Notes: generated by a model from the sequence alone, not told the origin. Positions 27,049 through 37,948 are shown, counted from the stretch's first letter. The stretch: 64,000 nt of DNA from Meiothermus taiwanensis DSM 14542 (GCA_000482765.1 AXWR01000002.1:62001-126000), one strand, 5' to 3'. Translations and numbers: made by a program.

Positions 27049-28074
27049 ATGAAACGCCTGTTTGCCCTCTGCCTGCTGGCTCTTTCTTTCGCCCTGGCCC
27101 AGCCCCGCGAGATGCGGCTTTTTATCTGGTCGGAGTACATGGATCCGGCCATCATCAAAGCCTTTGAGCAAAAGTTCAACCTGCGGGTGCGCATAGACCT
27201 CTACGAGTCCAACGAGGACATGCTGGCCAAGCTCCAGGCCGGGGGGGTCTCGCAGTACGACGTGATCGTACCGGGCGACTACATCATCCCCACCCTGATC
27301 CAGCTCAAGCTAATCCAGCCCCTCAACCACAGCAAGATCCCCAACCTGAAAAACCTCGACCCCAAGTTTGCCAACCCGCCCTTCGACCCCGGCAACCGCT
27401 ACAGCGTAGCCTATCAGTGGGGCATGTCGGGCATCATGTACCGCAAAGACCGCGTCCCCACCCCCACCAGCTGGAGCGTGATCCTGGGGCCAGGGGCCGA
27501 TAAGCCCTTCGTGCTGATGGACTCCATCCGCGAGATGCTAGGGGCCGCGCTGCGCTACCAGGGCAAGTCCATCAATACCAGAAACCCCGCCGAGGTACGG
27601 GCTGCCGGCCAGGTGCTGCTAAACGCCAAAAAGAACCCCCGCTTCCTGGGCTTCGAGGGAGGGGTGGGGGCCAAGAACCGCCTGGTCGCCGGTACCGCCA
27701 CCTACGCCGTGGTCTACAACGGCGATGCGCTCAAAGCCGCCGACGAGAACAAGAACGTGGGCTTTGTGGTGCCCAAAGAGGGGGCCGCTTTGTTCCTCGA
27801 CAACATGGCCATCCCCGCCCGGGCCCCCAACCCCGAGGCCGCCCACCAGTTCATCAACTTTATTCTGGACGCCAAAATTGGAGCCCAGCTTTCCAACTAC
27901 AACCGCTACGCCACCCCCAACAAGGCCGCCCTGCCCTTCATCAACCCCGAAGACCGCAAGAACCCGGCCATCTACCCCGACGCTGCGACCATGCAGAAGC
28001 TCGAGTTCGTGCTCGACTTAGGCCGCGACACCCGCATCTACGACGAGGTCTGGACGGCCGTCAAGAGCCGGTAG
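27049..28074 (+). CDS. potD: Polyamine-binding protein PotD/PotF-like
   Basis: 341 residues. The signal peptide MKRLFALCLLALSFALA ends near residue 17. LFIWSEYMDPAIIKAFEQKF at the mature N-terminus and VPGDYIIPTL match the polyamine substrate-binding family. It captures putrescine or spermidine outside the membrane for PotBC. Thermophiles of this group make unusual long polyamines, so ligand range may be wide. AGGAGGAATC is a strong ribosome binding site. A terminator-like hairpin follows. Confidence 0.9.
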   Translation: MKRLFALCLLALSFALAQPREMRLFIWSEYMDPAIIKAFEQKFNLRVRIDLYESNEDMLAKLQAGGVSQYDVIVPGDYIIPTLIQLKLIQPLNHSKIPNLKNLDPKFANPPFDPGNRYSVAYQWGMSGIMYRKDRVPTPTSWSVILGPGADKPFVLMDSIREMLGAALRYQGKSINTRNPAEVRAAGQVLLNAKKNPRFLGFEGGVGAKNRLVAGTATYAVVYNGDALKAADENKNVGFVVPKEGAALFLDNMAIPARAPNPEAAHQFINFILDAKIGAQLSNYNRYATPNKAALPFINPEDRKNPAIYPDAATMQKLEFVLDLGRDTRIYDEVWTAVKSR

Positions 28075-28090
28075 TTGGGGTTGCATTGTA

Positions 28091-28130
28091 GGAACGCGGT
28101 GCCTTGCGCTCTGCGCCGCGTCCTTGTTTT
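28091..28130 (+). terminator. Intrinsic terminator of the pot operon, abutting the next start codon
   Basis: The arms GGAACGCGGTGC (28091-28102) and GCGCCGCGTCC (28113-28123) form an 11-bp stem with one bulged A, followed by TTGTTTT. The next gene's ATG is at 28134, only 3 bases after the T tract. Confidence 0.7.
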
Positions 28131-28133
28131 ACC

Positions 28134-29399
28134 ATGAGGCCAACCGCCGTGCTTCAATCGCTGCTCGACGACCCCCTACACGCCGTTCCCAGCCTGCAGG
28201 TAGCGGTGATCCGGGCCGGGGAAATCGTCTACGCTGAGGCGTTTGGACATCGCTACCTTGACCCCGACGACCCCAGCAAAAACTTGCCAGTAGACAACCA
28301 GACCCGCTTCCGGGTGGCCTCCATCTCCAAGCTGGTGGTGGCGCTGGGGGCGATGAAGCTTGTGGAACAAGGAAAGCTCGACCTCGAGGCCGATGTCAGC
28401 GAGTACCTGGGCTTTCCCCTGCGCAACCCGGCGTTTCCGCAGGCGCCCATTCGGGTTCGGCATCTGCTCTCGCATACCTCCTCGTTGCGCGACGGCTCGC
28501 GCTACGCCATTCCCAGCCCCTACACACTTCAGGACTTTTTTCATCCCCAGGGGCGTTTTTTTGAGGCCGGGGCCCACTTCGACCCGGCCCACCCCCCCGG
28601 CCGCTACGCCTGCTATGCCAACCTCAACACCGGCGTGCTGGGCACCCTGCTGGAGTGCGTGTCGGGCCGGCGCTTCGACCTGTTCATGGAACAGGAAGTC
28701 CTGCACCCGCTGGGGATGGGGGGCGGGTTCAATGTGAGCCGGTTTACACCTGAGCAGATCGGCAATTTAGCCGTGCTATACCGAAAGCGAACCGGCGCCG
28801 TATGGAACCCCCGTGGCCCCTGGGTGGCCCAGGTGGACGATTACCGCATGGTGGTTCCCGCGGGCCCCGTCATCCAAAACCCCGAGCTGCCCGACGATAG
28901 CTTTATTACCGTCGATCTAAATACCTACCGGCCAGGAACCAACGCTACCTTCTTCTCGCCGCAAGGGGGCTTGCGGGCCTCGGCCCTCGAGCTGGCCCAG
29001 GTTGCGCGGTTGTTTATGAACCAGGGCAGGGTTGGGGAAGTTCAGTTGCTAAAACCACACACCCTCGAGCAGATGCTGCAGCCCCAATGGACGTTCGATG
29101 GCACCAACGGCGACACCCTGGAAGGCCAGGCCCAAAGCTGGGGGCTGGGGGTCTGGCGTTTTACCAACCAGCCGGGCCAGGACTGCCCGGTGCAGGGCTA
29201 CCCCCGGCCCTGGTTCGGCCATTTAGGCGATGCCTATGGCCTTCTGAGCGGCCTGCTGTTCGACCTCGAGGCCGGGCACGCGCTGGTGTACATCCTGGGG
29301 GGCCAGGGCTGTGACCCCGCCCAGCACAGGGGCCTCTACTCGGCCTACACCCGCTGGGAAGAGCAGGTTCTAAGCGCGCTGTACGGTCTGCTAAGCTAG
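28134..29399 (+). CDS. Beta-lactamase-fold serine hydrolase
   Basis: 421 residues, class C beta-lactamase/DD-peptidase superfamily. The nucleophile motif S-I-S-K lies in FRVASISKLVV (about residue 64), and the second motif Y-A-N in CYANLNTG. No signal peptide is seen, which is against a periplasmic beta-lactamase; esterase or amidase activity is as likely. No promoter or ribosome binding site is visible between the upstream hairpin and the ATG at 28134. How it is expressed is unclear. Confidence 0.8.
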   Translation: MRPTAVLQSLLDDPLHAVPSLQVAVIRAGEIVYAEAFGHRYLDPDDPSKNLPVDNQTRFRVASISKLVVALGAMKLVEQGKLDLEADVSEYLGFPLRNPAFPQAPIRVRHLLSHTSSLRDGSRYAIPSPYTLQDFFHPQGRFFEAGAHFDPAHPPGRYACYANLNTGVLGTLLECVSGRRFDLFMEQEVLHPLGMGGGFNVSRFTPEQIGNLAVLYRKRTGAVWNPRGPWVAQVDDYRMVVPAGPVIQNPELPDDSFITVDLNTYRPGTNATFFSPQGGLRASALELAQVARLFMNQGRVGEVQLLKPHTLEQMLQPQWTFDGTNGDTLEGQAQSWGLGVWRFTNQPGQDCPVQGYPRPWFGHLGDAYGLLSGLLFDLEAGHALVYILGGQGCDPAQHRGLYSAYTRWEEQVLSALYGLLS

Positions 29400-29552
29400 A
29401 AGCAGATGGATGTGCAAAAGGCGTGCATCCCGCCCCCCGCAGGCCTGGTGAGCCCCGGTCTCTTCCGGTAGGCTTTGCTCCGACAAGCTCAGCAACCATG
29501 CGCCGACCCAGGCAGGGGTCGGCCCAGCGACTAGCAACCATTAGAGGAATCT
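29400..29552 (+). other. Possibly structured leader of the second aminotransferase gene
   Basis: 153 bases, GC-rich. A perfect hairpin CCGACCC-AGGCAG-GGGTCGG (29503-29522), a smaller CCGG-TCTCTT-CCGG hairpin, and two copies of AGCAACCAT (29491-29499 and 29533-29541) flank the hairpin. CAGCAACC recalls a conserved S-box (SAM-I) segment, but the remaining S-box core is not found. I cannot assign a known RNA family. Confidence 0.35.
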
Positions 29553-30905
29553 ATGGCGTATATCCAGCTCAAAACCCCCATCCCCGGCCCTAAAAGCCAG
29601 GAACTCCAGGCCCGCCGGGCCGCCGCCGTCTCGGGCGCGCTGGCCCAGGCCAATCCCATCGCGGTTAAGAGAGCCCACGGCTCGCTGGTGGAGGACGTGG
29701 ACGGCAACACCCTCATTGACCTGGCCGGTGGCATTGGCGTACTGGCCGTGGGGCACACCCCCCAAAGCGTGGTGGAAGCCCTCAAAGCCCAGGCCGACGA
29801 GCTCTTGCACATGTGCAGCATCGTGGCCAACTACGAGCCCTATGTGGCGGTCTGCGAGGCCCTGAACCGCCTGACCCCCGGCGACTTCCCCAAAAAGACC
29901 CTTCTGGCCAACGGCGGGGCCGAGGCGGTGGAAAACGCCGTGAAGTTTGCCCGCCGCTATACCGGACGCCCTGGGATTATCGTCTTCGAGGGGGCCTACC
30001 ACGGGCGCACCAACCTGACCATGGCCATGACCAGCAAGTGGGGCCTGTTCAAGAAGGGCTTTGGCCCCTTCGCCCCCGAGGTCTACCGGCTGCCGGTGCC
30101 CAACCTCTACCGCACACCGCCGGGCATGACCCCCGAGGCGTACGTAGACTGGGCCTGCTGGAATCTGGAAAACGCCCTCACCGCGCACATCGACCCCTCG
30201 GCCCTGGCCGCCATCGTGATCGAGCCGGTGATGGGCGAGGGGGGCTTTATCCCGGTGCCGCACAAGTTTTTACGCAAGATTCGCGAGGTCTGCGATGCCA
30301 CGGGCGCGGTGATGATCGCCGACGAGATCCAGAGTGGCTCGGGGCGCACCGGCAGGCTCTGGGCCATCGAGCACAGCGGGGTGGTGCCCGACCTGCTGAT
30401 TAGTGCCAAAAGCCTGGGGGCGGGGATGCCCATCAGCGCCGTGACGGGCCGGGCCGAGATTCTGGACAGCCCCCACGTGGGCGGGGTGGGCAGCACCTAC
30501 GGGGGCAACCCCCTGGCCTGTGTGGCCGCGCTGGAGTCGCTCAAGATTTTGCAGTCGCCGGGCTTCCTCGAGCAGGCCCAACGCATCGAGCGGATCATCC
30601 GCGAGACCTTCGAGCCGCTGCAAAAAGAGATTCCGGTGCTGGGGGACGTGCGCGGCCTCGGGGCCATGATGGCGCTCGAGTTCGTCAAAGACCCCACAAG
30701 CAAAGAACCCTGGCAGGAGTTCGCCATGGAGACCATCAAGCTGGCCTCCCGCCGCGGGGTGATTCTGATCCGGGCCGGGCTCTACACCAACTGCATCCGC
30801 TTCCTGCCCGCCCTCGACATCCCCGAGGACATGCTGCGCGAGGCCCTGGGGGTGGTGGCGGGGGCCATCCGCGAGACCTACCAGACCCTGGCGGTGGGGG
30901 CCTGA
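29553..30905 (+). CDS. Class III aminotransferase, GABA aminotransferase-like, second copy
   Basis: 450 residues. LANGGAEAVENAVKFARR, HGRTNLTMAMTSK, IVIEPVMGEGGF and the PLP lysine in LISAKSLGAGMPIS are intact. It has the GabT layout but differs enough from the copy at 22.8 kb to suggest a distinct substrate, such as 5-aminovalerate, putrescine or a beta-amino acid. The start is chosen at the ATG with AGAGGAAT upstream. The dehydratase gene follows after 7 bases. Confidence 0.85.
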   Translation: MAYIQLKTPIPGPKSQELQARRAAAVSGALAQANPIAVKRAHGSLVEDVDGNTLIDLAGGIGVLAVGHTPQSVVEALKAQADELLHMCSIVANYEPYVAVCEALNRLTPGDFPKKTLLANGGAEAVENAVKFARRYTGRPGIIVFEGAYHGRTNLTMAMTSKWGLFKKGFGPFAPEVYRLPVPNLYRTPPGMTPEAYVDWACWNLENALTAHIDPSALAAIVIEPVMGEGGFIPVPHKFLRKIREVCDATGAVMIADEIQSGSGRTGRLWAIEHSGVVPDLLISAKSLGAGMPISAVTGRAEILDSPHVGGVGSTYGGNPLACVAALESLKILQSPGFLEQAQRIERIIRETFEPLQKEIPVLGDVRGLGAMMALEFVKDPTSKEPWQEFAMETIKLASRRGVILIRAGLYTNCIRFLPALDIPEDMLREALGVVAGAIRETYQTLAVGA

Positions 30906-30912
30906 GGCCAGC

Positions 30913-31869
30913 ATGGACTGGCCCCTGGTCATCCGGCAGGCCCACGCCCGCCTGCGGCCCCACGTGCGCGAGACGCCGCTGGAGCTTTCGCTGGCCCTTT
31001 CTCAAACCACCGGGGCCGAGGTCTACTTGAAGCTGGAAAATCTCCAGCACACCGCAAGCTTCAAGGTGCGGGGGGCCCTGAACAAGCTGCTCTCGCTATC
31101 CCCCCAGGAACTGCAAAAAGGCGTGGTGGCGGCCAGCAGCGGCAACCACGGGGCAGGGGTGGCCTTTGGCCTGGCCAAGTTGGGCGCACAAGGCATCGTG
31201 TTCGTGCCGGAGGGGGCCAGCCCCACCAAGCTCGAGGCCATCCGGCGCTATGGGGCAGCGGTGCGGTTCTACGGGCAGAGCGGCGACGACACCGAAGCCT
31301 ACGCCCGGAGCTACGCCGCCCAGCACGGCCTGACCTACATCTCGCCCTACAACGACCCTGAGGTGATCGCCGGGCAGGGCAGCCTCGGGGTGGAGATTGC
31401 CCAGCAGATAGCCAACCCGCCGGACGCGGTGTTTGTGACGGTGGGCGGTGGGGGGCTGGTCTCGGGGGTGGCGGCCTATCTGAAGGCGGTCAGCCCGAAG
31501 GTCAAAATCGTCGGCTGCCAGCCGGAAAACGACGCGGCCATGCTGGCCTCGGTGCGGGCGGGAAAAATCGTAAAGGTAGAGGCCAGGCCCACCCTCTCGG
31601 ATGGCAGCGCGGGGGGCCTCGAGCCTGGCGCGATCACCCTCGAGCTGTGCCGAACCCTGGTGGACGACTGGGTTACGGTGAGCGAGGAGGAAATCAGGGC
31701 GGCCATGCGGCTTTTTATCGAGACCCAGCACCAGCTTCTGGAAGGGGCCGCCGGCGTGGCCCTGGCCGCTTTTCTCAAACAGGCCGCGCGCTACCGGGGG
31801 CAGCGGGTGGTGGTGGTTATCTGCGGGGCCAACATCGGGCTATCGGCCCTGCAAACGGTGTTGTGTTAG
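30913..31869 (+). CDS. Threonine/serine dehydratase (PLP fold type II)
   Basis: 318 residues. The PLP lysine motif is TASFKVRGALNKL, the Ser/Thr loop is ASSGNHGAGVA and the phosphate-binding loop is VGGGGLVSG. There is no C-terminal ACT-like regulatory domain, so it is the short, catabolic type (threonine ammonia-lyase or serine racemase/dehydratase). It lies 7 bases after the second aminotransferase gene, which suggests a shared amino-acid catabolic transcript. Confidence 0.88.
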   Translation: MDWPLVIRQAHARLRPHVRETPLELSLALSQTTGAEVYLKLENLQHTASFKVRGALNKLLSLSPQELQKGVVAASSGNHGAGVAFGLAKLGAQGIVFVPEGASPTKLEAIRRYGAAVRFYGQSGDDTEAYARSYAAQHGLTYISPYNDPEVIAGQGSLGVEIAQQIANPPDAVFVTVGGGGLVSGVAAYLKAVSPKVKIVGCQPENDAAMLASVRAGKIVKVEARPTLSDGSAGGLEPGAITLELCRTLVDDWVTVSEEEIRAAMRLFIETQHQLLEGAAGVALAAFLKQAARYRGQRVVVVICGANIGLSALQTVLC

Positions 31870-31925
31870 TTGCGCGGGAGCCGCAGACACAGTATTTTGA
31901 CGGAAAAGCTGTAGGTAAACCGCCG

Positions 31926-32582
31926 ATGACCGAACTCCTTCAAAGCCCCGATAAGCGCTTTGTCGTGGTGCAGTCCGAACCCTGGATGGCCCAGGAGCTC
32001 GAGGCCATCCAGCGGGCTTCTTTCCCCTCGCTGGCCCAACACGAGCTCATCAGCGCCGAGCAGTACCGGGCCCACATGCAGGTCTTCCCCGAAGGGCAGC
32101 ACGCCGTGCTCGAGCGCCAGAGCGGCAGGGTGGTGGCCTGCTCCACCGACCTGCGCACCCAGGTGGACTTTAGCCACTACCAGCACCGCTACCTCGAGGC
32201 CGTGGGGGGCAACTGGCTCACCACCCACAACCCCTCCGGCGACTGGCTCTACGGCGCCGACATCGGCGTCCACCCCGAGTTTCGCGGGCTTAGGCTATCC
32301 ACCCTGCTCTACACCGCCCGGCAGAACCTGGTGCGCCGCCTGGGCCTCAAGGGCCACGTGGCCGGGGCCATGCCCAAGGGCTACGCCCCCTACCAGCGCG
32401 ACCTGAGCATCGAGCAGTACGTGCAAAAGGTGGTGCGCGGCGAGATGTTCGACCCGGTGCTCTCGGTGCAGCTCAAGCGGGGCTACTGCGTGTGGGGCAT
32501 TATGCCGGATTACCTCAACGACCCCAGCTGCGGCAACTACGGGGTGTTTATCGTGTGGCGGAATCCGGAGCGCTTGCTTTAG
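31926..32582 (+). CDS. GNAT-family N-acetyltransferase
   Basis: 218 residues. Residues about 115-145 (GADIGVHPEFRGLRLSTLLYTARQNLVRR) form the acetyl-CoA binding strand-loop-helix of GNAT proteins; the usual G-x-G/A is reduced to GLRLS. The C-terminal part is longer than in small GNATs and ends VFIVWRNPERLL. The substrate is unknown. The ATG at 31926 follows the dehydratase stop by 56 bases. Confidence 0.75.
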   Translation: MTELLQSPDKRFVVVQSEPWMAQELEAIQRASFPSLAQHELISAEQYRAHMQVFPEGQHAVLERQSGRVVACSTDLRTQVDFSHYQHRYLEAVGGNWLTTHNPSGDWLYGADIGVHPEFRGLRLSTLLYTARQNLVRRLGLKGHVAGAMPKGYAPYQRDLSIEQYVQKVVRGEMFDPVLSVQLKRGYCVWGIMPDYLNDPSCGNYGVFIVWRNPERLL

Positions 32583-32648
32583 GATCGCAACCCACCACCA
32601 CTTCCCGGCCCATGCATCCAGCGGAACCCACTTACCGCGCGGTTGGGG

Positions 32649-34661
<2,013 letters not shown>

Positions 34662-34735
34662 TCAAAATCGGCCTTGCCGGGGAACCTCGAGCCGCCTTCA
34701 CGCCACCATCCCACACATAAAGGGCTTTTTAAGCG

Positions 34736-34754
34736 TGTATAACAGGTTTATACA
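34736..34754. repeat. Inverted repeat TGTATAA-N5-TTATACA upstream of gyrB
   Basis: TGTATAACAGGTTTATACA has perfect 7-bp arms around a 5-base spacer. It lies about 150 bases upstream of the gyrB start in a 237-base gene-free gap (34581-34817) that otherwise shows no gene. It could be an operator or simply paired AT-rich promoter elements. Confidence 0.5.
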
Positions 34755-34817
34755 TTTTGCTTGCCGGGCAGGCAGCCCATACCAATTCCGGTACAGACAA
34801 AAGGTGTCGGGCTTGCT

Positions 34818-35729
34818 TTAGCGCTTAACCGAACCCACCGCACTGATGGCGTGCTCGCTTGTGTTCAGGCGCAGGCGTTTGCCCAATTCGCGCCACCAGA
34901 TGTAGGCGGGGCTGTCCAGGCGTTTGATGTGCTCGAGGGCGGCTTCCTTGCGCCAGGTCTTCAAGCGCAGCAAAAACAGGTTCAGGAACAGATCGCGGTA
35001 CTCGGCGCTGGCCCGCTCCATATGAAAGTGAAAGCGCACCCCACGGTGCTGCGAGAAAGAGATGATGATGGGTACGCCTTCGGGGCCTTCTACCGGAATT
35101 TCCACGGTGGTGTCGGGCAGGGTGGAGGCGGTGAACTCGTACTCTTCCTGGATCATGCCAAGCTCGAGCAAAATCAGGGCAAACGCCCGCATCTCGAGAC
35201 CGTTGATCTCGCGGTAGATGCGATCGATAAGGTCGTAGGTCGAGCTGTAGTGGAACTGCTCGCCCTCCTGCTCAGCCCACCACATGGCGTACTGGCCCTT
35301 GGGGGCGCTCAGAGAAGCCTGAATAAAAAGCCGGTCGCGGTAGGTCACCGGCTCCAGGGTTTCGGGGTAAATGGACAGCAGGTCGCCGGTGCTGTAGTAA
35401 ATGGGGCGGAGACGGCCCCAGCGCTGGGCCAGCTCCTGCACCGCCACATAATGGGCTGCGGCTTTTTCGTCGGCTACAGGATAAAAGAAGAGGTCGTACT
35501 CGCCGTCTTCGGCCCGTACCCGCAAAGGAATTTCCAGCACCCCTTCGCGGGTCAGGCGCAGCACATCAGCTTCCAGCACCTGGATGCCCGATTTGCGGAA
35601 CAGGGTCTCGATGGTAGTGGCAAAGATCAGGCGGTTGGCCGCCCTGACCTCGGGGGCGCTGCTGTTGATCAGGCCCTCGAGGCGAACCCTGGGCCAGTGG
35701 GCTGGTGCGTTGGTATAAAGTTCGTGCAT
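34818..35729 (-). CDS. Conserved-looking protein of unknown function
   Basis: 303 residues; I do not recognise a family. It is soluble, acidic and tyrosine/arginine-rich, with no signal peptide, helix or obvious catalytic motif. The central part (YFFYPVADEKAAAHYVA-like region; WWAEQEGEQFHYSSTYDLIDRIYREI) suggests mixed alpha/beta structure. The ATG at 35729 is preferred over a TTG four codons upstream. It lies just upstream of gyrB on the same strand but is separated from it by 237 bases. It is divergent from the amidase gene. Confidence 0.65.
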   Translation of the reverse strand: MHELYTNAPAHWPRVRLEGLINSSAPEVRAANRLIFATTIETLFRKSGIQVLEADVLRLTREGVLEIPLRVRAEDGEYDLFFYPVADEKAAAHYVAVQELAQRWGRLRPIYYSTGDLLSIYPETLEPVTYRDRLFIQASLSAPKGQYAMWWAEQEGEQFHYSSTYDLIDRIYREINGLEMRAFALILLELGMIQEEYEFTASTLPDTTVEIPVEGPEGVPIIISFSQHRGVRFHFHMERASAEYRDLFLNLFLLRLKTWRKEAALEHIKRLDSPAYIWWRELGKRLRLNTSEHAISAVGSVKR

Positions 35730-35763
35730 GATCGCAACCAAGAAACAGCGTTACTTAACCTAA

Positions 35764-35776
35764 GCTAAAGTTTAGC
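35764..35776. promoter_or_regulatory. Palindromic operator candidate between divergent genes
   Basis: GCTAAAGTTTAGC is a palindrome with 6-bp arms around one base. A further half-site GCTAAAG lies at 35786-35792. Both sit between the unknown gene (minus) and the amidase gene (plus), where a regulator of either could bind. Confidence 0.4.
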
Positions 35777-35887
35777 TCCCCGCCAGCTAAAGCCTTGTGA
35801 CATTTGGTGAGCCGCGCCGTTGCCGAAAAACCCGTGGGTAAGGGGCGTCGCAGTTGATGCCCGTGGGCTGTTTGCACAATAAAAGCC

Positions 35888-37516
35888 ATGCCCAGAGGGG
35901 TTGGAGTGTGGACGGCTCTGGTGTTGCTCGCTGCAGGGTTGGTAGTGTGGTGGGTGATGAGCCAGGCTGCCGAAAAACGTCTGAACCCGAATAAGCGCGA
36001 CTGGGAAAGCTTTGTGGCCCGCCAGGTGGCCGAGCAGACCGCCCCCTCCAGCTACCCGTTGCGGCGCAAGCTGGATTTTAGCCCCTTTGAAAGGGCCTTA
36101 GACCGGCTCGAGGCAAAGACCCTCGAGCGCCTGCAAACCCTTACCCAGCAGGCCACCATCGCCGAGCTGCAGGCCCTGATGCAGGCCGGGCAGCTCACTT
36201 CCGAGCAGCTCACGCTTTTTTATCTGTGGCGCATCCGCCGCTACAACGACCAGCTCGGCGCTTACCTGGAGCTGAACCCCGGGGCGCTCGAGGAAGCCAG
36301 GGCCCGCGACCAGGAACGCCAGCAAGGCAGGGTGCGCGGCTTGCTGCACGGCATTCCCATCGCCCTGAAGGACAATATCTCTACCAGGGGCCCTATGCAC
36401 ACCACCGCCGGGGCCGCCGTACTGGCCCAGCACATCGCCGACCAGGACGCTTTTATTGTGCAAAAGCTGCGGGCCGCTGGGGCGGTCATCCTGGGCAAGA
36501 ACAACCTCTCGGAGTGGGCCAACTTCATGACCAGCCAGTCGGTCAACGGCTACAGCACGCTGGGCGGCCATACCCGCAACCCCTATGGGCCGTTTGATGT
36601 GGGGGGCAGCAGCAGCGGCACAGCGGTGGCCGTAGCGGCCAACCTGGCCGTGGCCGGCATCGGCACCGAGACCTCCGGCTCGCTCGTCTACCCCGCCGCC
36701 CAGAACAGCATTTTCACCCTCAAGCCCACCCTGGGCCTGGTCAGCCGCGACCGCATCATCCCCATCACCGCCGCCCAGGACACCGCCGGCCCCATGACCA
36801 AAAAGGCCCCCGACCTGGCGGTCTTGATGTCGGTGCTCACCGGGTACGACCCAGGCGACCCCCCGACCCAGCTTGCCCAGGATTTCACCTTCCCCGCCGT
36901 ACCCCCACCCCCGCCGGCCACGCTGCGGGTGGGCTGGGTGCAGCACACCCAGCGCAAGGGCGACCTGGAAGCGCTGGAGCGGGTCGCGCAGACCCTGCAA
37001 AGCCTGGGGGCCGAGGTGGTGTCGGTGCCTTTTCCCGAGGCTTCCATCGAGATGATGCCGGTGCTGCACGCCGGTATGCGGCGCGACCTGGCCCACTACC
37101 TACAGACCACCGGGGCTGCAATTAGGGGCTTGCAGGACGTGATCGAATACAACCGCCAGCACCCCGAGGCCATGCGCTACGGGCAGGACTTGCTCGAGGT
37201 CTCGCTTTCGCACCCCCTATCCGAGGCCGAGTACCAGGCCCTGGTGCAGAAAAACCGCCAGCAGGGGGGTGAAAAGCTGCTCGAGCTGATGCAGGCCCAG
37301 CGGGTGGATGTGCTGCTGGCCATCAGCAACAGCCTGAGCCTGCTCACCTCCACCTCGGGCTTTCCGGTGGTGAATTTTCCAGCAGGCTACCGCGAGAGCG
37401 GCGAGCCGATAGGGGCCTCGCTGGTGGGCCCGGCCCTGCAAGACCCCCTGCTGATTGGCCTGGCCCAGGCGGTTGCAGCGCGGCTGGGCATCCACCGGCC
37501 CCCCATCCTTCGGTAA
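35888..37516 (+). CDS. Membrane-anchored amidase (amidase signature family)
   Basis: 542 residues. The N-terminal helix (about 7-25) is a signal anchor. The amidase signature is clear: the catalytic lysine in IPIALKDNI, and the Gly/Ser-rich loop FDVGGSSSGTAVAVAANLAVAGIGTETSGSL, which holds the cis-Ser and nucleophile Ser. GatA is unlikely because of the anchor and the missing GatC/GatB context. It may cleave amides outside the cytoplasm. CACAAT 7 bases before the ATG may serve as a leaderless -10 box. Confidence 0.87.
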   Translation: MPRGVGVWTALVLLAAGLVVWWVMSQAAEKRLNPNKRDWESFVARQVAEQTAPSSYPLRRKLDFSPFERALDRLEAKTLERLQTLTQQATIAELQALMQAGQLTSEQLTLFYLWRIRRYNDQLGAYLELNPGALEEARARDQERQQGRVRGLLHGIPIALKDNISTRGPMHTTAGAAVLAQHIADQDAFIVQKLRAAGAVILGKNNLSEWANFMTSQSVNGYSTLGGHTRNPYGPFDVGGSSSGTAVAVAANLAVAGIGTETSGSLVYPAAQNSIFTLKPTLGLVSRDRIIPITAAQDTAGPMTKKAPDLAVLMSVLTGYDPGDPPTQLAQDFTFPAVPPPPPATLRVGWVQHTQRKGDLEALERVAQTLQSLGAEVVSVPFPEASIEMMPVLHAGMRRDLAHYLQTTGAAIRGLQDVIEYNRQHPEAMRYGQDLLEVSLSHPLSEAEYQALVQKNRQQGGEKLLELMQAQRVDVLLAISNSLSLLTSTSGFPVVNFPAGYRESGEPIGASLVGPALQDPLLIGLAQAVAARLGIHRPPILR

Positions 37517-37528
37517 ACTTTGCCTGGC

Positions 37529-37948
37529 ATGGACGCCCCTCTTCCGGTCTATATCATCGGTTTGCGCGGCCTGCTCAACCTGATCGCGCTGCTCTTAATC
37601 GGGGTTTCGCTCCTGTGGAACCTACCGCTGCTGGTGCGCGAGCCCCAGGCCCGGCAGCTGCGCTTTTTCAAGTTTGTGGCGGGTTTTGCGGTGGTGGCGG
37701 TGGTGGTCGAGCTCCTGGTACGCACGCTGTTTATGGGCGGCGTGAGCTGGCTGCACGCCGTCTACGGCCTGCTGGCCGCCAGCATCCTGTGGTTTGTGAG
37801 CGGCCTGGAGCCTGGGGGCTGGTTCCGCAAAAGCCTGGAGCGGCCCCCGGAGCAGGTGGGGCCCTACTTCTTCTGGGCCAGCCTGGTCTGCTTGCTCTTG
37901 TGGTGGCGCTTTATCGAGACCGGGATAGCTCGGGTTCCCGCGCAGTAG
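37529..37948 (+). CDS. Small integral membrane protein, unknown function
   Basis: 139 residues with four hydrophobic helices (about 9-28, 47-67, 72-90 and 108-125). No family is recognised. It lies 12 bases after the amidase and its last 38 bases overlap the convergent LpxB-like gene. The ATG at 37529 lacks a ribosome binding site. Confidence 0.65.
   Translation: MDAPLPVYIIGLRGLLNLIALLLIGVSLLWNLPLLVREPQARQLRFFKFVAGFAVVAVVVELLVRTLFMGGVSWLHAVYGLLAASILWFVSGLEPGGWFRKSLERPPEQVGPYFFWASLVCLLLWWRFIETGIARVPAQ

Noticed and set aside
29480-29522. S-box (SAM-I) riboswitch
   Set aside because: Only CAGCAACC matches; the conserved AGAGAGG entry and the 3' GGTGC-type segment are missing, so I list it only as a possible structured leader.
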